Shown: positions 62,654-64,000 of the stretch, in pieces
How the letters are laid out: each line of letters starts with the position of its first letter
Numbering within the stretch: the first letter of the stretch is position 1
NCBI GenBank assembly: GCA_023400055.1
Contig: JAEXFN010000008.1
Location: forward strand, 1 to 64,000
DNA from: Bacillota bacterium
GTDB taxonomy: Bacteria; Bacillota; UBA4882; UBA8346
Direction of reading: 5' to 3'
DNA length: 64,000 nucleotides
Notes under the pieces: model-generated
The model's database searches: none
What the model was told of the DNA's origin: nothing
What the model saw: only the letters and a program-made list of their open reading frames with translations
Translations under genes and position numbers: made by a program

Positions 62654-62965
62654 ATGTTGGCGATCGGTCAGATGATTCAATATGTAATCGCGGCGTTGCT
62701 GGGCACCGGCAAGCATGGCGCGGAGGTCAAGCCGGCGCTCAATCCCGAGGTCCAGCGGGCCTTGGAGAATTACCAGGCGGCGGTGAACCGTTACAATTTC
62801 TCGGACCTGTCCGATCCGAACCTGGAGAACCTCTGTTTCTTAGAGCGTCAGCTGGCCTACGCCGCCCTGCAGGTGGCCCTGGCCAAAGCCAGGCTGCTGG
62901 CGGGGAGCGACCCGGCCCTGGATTACTCTTGTTTCGCCGAGTTCAGCCGGAGGATGGTGGGGTAA
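62654..62965 (+). CDS. DUF2508-like (YaaL family) small protein
   Basis: A 103-residue protein. LENYQAAVNRYNFSDLSDPNLENLCFLERQLAYAALQVAL (residues 40-80, read in pieces) resembles the YaaL/DUF2508 pattern of a helix, an FN-x-V/L-x-DP turn and a second long helix. An N-terminal hydrophobic stretch (MIQYVIAALLGTG) may touch the membrane. AAAAGGGG lies 8 bases before the ATG at 62654. Function unknown. Confidence 0.65.
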   Translation: MLAIGQMIQYVIAALLGTGKHGAEVKPALNPEVQRALENYQAAVNRYNFSDLSDPNLENLCFLERQLAYAALQVALAKARLLAGSDPALDYSCFAEFSRRMVG

Positions 62966-62990
62966 AAGCCGGCGCCATTTTCAGGCGCGA

Positions 62991-63018
62991 GGAAGACCTC
63001 ACCGCGGGTCTTCTTTTT
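62991..63018 (+). terminator. Terminator of the DUF2508-like gene
   Basis: GAAGACC / GGTCTTC stem followed by TTTTTAT. Confidence 0.85.
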
Positions 63019-63120
63019 ATGAGCGGCGCCCGGAACTTGCCCAATGCAACCAAGCAACGCCGGCCAGAGGCAGTTTTGGGGGCAGCCCGACGATTTCCTT
63101 ATTATAAGGAAAGATTCATT

Positions 63121-63350
63121 TCCGTAACTCAATGGTTTTATTCAGGAACTGAATGAGCATTTTCAGTAACTCAACAACTTCGTTCAGTAACTGAACCAAC
63201 TTATTCTGTTACTGAATGAGCATTTTCAGTAACTCAACGCGCATATTCAGTTAGTGAACGAGGATTTTCAGTAACGGAACGAACTGATTCAGTAACATAA
63301 TGATCATCTGCGCTAACTGAAAAAGCATATTCAGTAACGGAATCAACCCG
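63121..63350. repeat. Intergenic 21-bp-phased repeat array 5
   Basis: Eleven units of 21 bases in phase. The consensus is TCAGTAACTGA followed by ATGAGCATTT, the same as array 1 over 53 kb away and related to array 4. The internal palindrome TCAGT-A-ACTGA is the best-conserved part. Lies behind the DUF2508-like gene, before the microprotein genes. Confidence 0.92.
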
Positions 63351-63442
63351 GCGGGAATGGGACGGAGCGGCCGGCGGAGGTTTTCGGCCGGAGCGGACGG
63401 TGGGGCTTTGGACGGCGGAATAAAAGAAAAACCGTGCAGTCG
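63351..63442 (-). other. Spacer with likely terminator of the microprotein operon
   Basis: On the minus strand ACCGTG and CACGGT (spanning the last codons of the second microprotein) form a stem followed by TTTTTCTTTT at about 63435-63425. The rest is GC-rich and shows no gene. Confidence 0.5.
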
Positions 63443-63526
63443 TTAATTTCGCGCTCCACGGTCTCTCCGGTTCTCTTGCAGCGCATTCTTGACCATCAAG
63501 AACGCCAACAGTTCGATGTCATTCAC
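63443..63526 (-). CDS. 27-residue microprotein 2
   Basis: A GTG-initiated 27-codon frame. Its product has the core IELLAFLMV, then K-N-A-L-Q, ENR and a basic tail ending GARN. GAGGTGA lies 5 bases before the GTG, the same context as microprotein 1, which is 57 bases upstream on the same strand. Fifteen or more of 27 residues agree with microprotein 1, and differences fall mostly at surface or tail positions, so both appear to be translated. The N-terminal half is a short amphipathic or membrane-touching helix, the C-terminal half is basic. No family is recognised. Confidence 0.65.
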   Translation of the reverse strand: MNDIELLAFLMVKNALQENRRDRGARN

Positions 63527-63583
63527 GATATTCACCTCGTTTCCGTTACTGCATGATAAGGACGCCAGATCATCGCTGGACTG

Positions 63584-63667
63584 CTATTTCCGCGCCGCGC
63601 GATTGCTCCGGTTCTCTTTCAGGACATCCTGGACCATTAAGAATGCCAACAGTTCGATGTTGCTCAT
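63584..63667 (-). CDS. 27-residue microprotein 1
   Basis: An ATG-initiated 27-codon frame starting MSN then IELLAFLMV, followed by Q-D-V-L-K, ENR and a basic tail ending AARK. GAGGTGA lies 6 bases upstream. It is a tandem paralogue of microprotein 2. A TATAAT at 63705-63700 (minus strand) may be the -10 of their promoter, though no good -35 was found. Possible roles, all unproven: regulatory peptide, small membrane-associated subunit, spore or signalling peptide. Confidence 0.68.
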   Translation of the reverse strand: MSNIELLAFLMVQDVLKENRSNRAARK

Positions 63668-63770
63668 TGATACTCACCTCGCTTTCTTTCGTTACTCTTA
63701 TTATAGCTGCCAAAGATTGCCGCCGGATGAAGCCGGGGTAACAGTCTCTTTAAGAAGTTGAATACAAAAA

Positions 63771-63817
63771 CCGGCCTGCCACGATCGGCCGGGCGTCCGT
63801 GAAACTTGAAACGGACG
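63771..63817. other. Two adjacent hairpins near the window end
   Basis: CCGGCC / GGCCGG (63771-63792) and CGTCCGT / ACGGACG (63794-63817). No T-run follows either. They may be the end of a gene outside the window or part of an untranslated RNA. The last 180 bases hold no gene I can support and become very AT-rich. Confidence 0.4.
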
Positions 63818-64000
63818 GCCTTATCGGGCCATCGATCAAAGTAAAATCTTTCCGGATGCCAGAATGCCGCGCCGGGGCCGTCTCCGGATGCCTTTTCGCG
63901 GCAGGTAAAAATTTCTCATAAAAACTTTCCAGCCTTTGAGCAGGAAGTTATTTAAAAAGTCCTGTTACATACAATCATAAAATATGTTGATATTATGTTA

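Overview
The window looks like chromosome from a spore-forming, fermentative, diderm (two-membrane) member of the Firmicutes/Bacillota; the gene mix would suit a Hydrogenispora-like lineage, but that name is an inference. Reasons: two [FeFe] hydrogenases, a Rex repressor, AdhE and a second iron alcohol dehydrogenase (H2/ethanol fermentation); a SipL/SpoVID-like DUF3794-LysM protein (sporulation); a beta-barrel protein with a terminal Phe, a large OmpA-domain protein and a LivK without a lipobox (outer membrane and periplasm).

Layout. 1-117: 3' end of a 5S rRNA and its terminator. 163-4342: GH38 alpha-mannosidase and a LytTR regulator whose receiver has lost its phospho-Asp. 4340-15953: fermentation and redox region. 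It holds an iron alcohol dehydrogenase (minus) with a decayed nfnAB remnant behind it, a [2Fe-2S] protein / sensory [FeFe] hydrogenase / SpoIIE-type phosphatase operon, a second [2Fe-2S] protein with a group-B-like [FeFe] hydrogenase, rex, a PAS protein and adhE. Four near-identical 41-bp double-dyad operators sit in front of adh, the sensory hydrogenase operon, the PAS gene and adhE, in three cases over a recognisable promoter. 16667-24569: AraC-type regulator, rodA, the livKHMGF branched-chain amino-acid ABC operon and a half-size EamA protein. 24683-38251: outer-membrane beta-barrel protein, a complete moxR-DUF58-batABCDE-type operon (minus) and a divergent IPT/TIG-OmpA surface protein. 38492-45451: nitrogen region with PII, an HTH-receiver / binding-protein / histidine-kinase signalling set, amt-glnK and a DDE-integrase-like protein lacking its catalytic Glu. 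45784-54767: a YwqK/MORN-like protein, small enzymes, maltokinase and maltose-1-phosphate synthase (glycogen/alpha-glucan), CheY, and two transporters. 54877-62965: citramalate synthase, peptidoglycan/spore-coat proteins, DUF362, UV endonuclease, DUF2508-like. 63443-63667: two tandem paralogous 27-residue microproteins.

The most unusual signal is a set of five intergenic arrays (9233-9506, 16055-16390, 25561-25875, 46816-47210, 63121-63350). Their units are 21 bp with almost no length change, although the unit sequence drifts strongly and differs between arrays; three arrays share one unit family. Each unit contains a short dyad and 21 bp is two helical turns. They are not CRISPRs, because they have no spacers. 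All calls come from reading the sequence; no database search was run.
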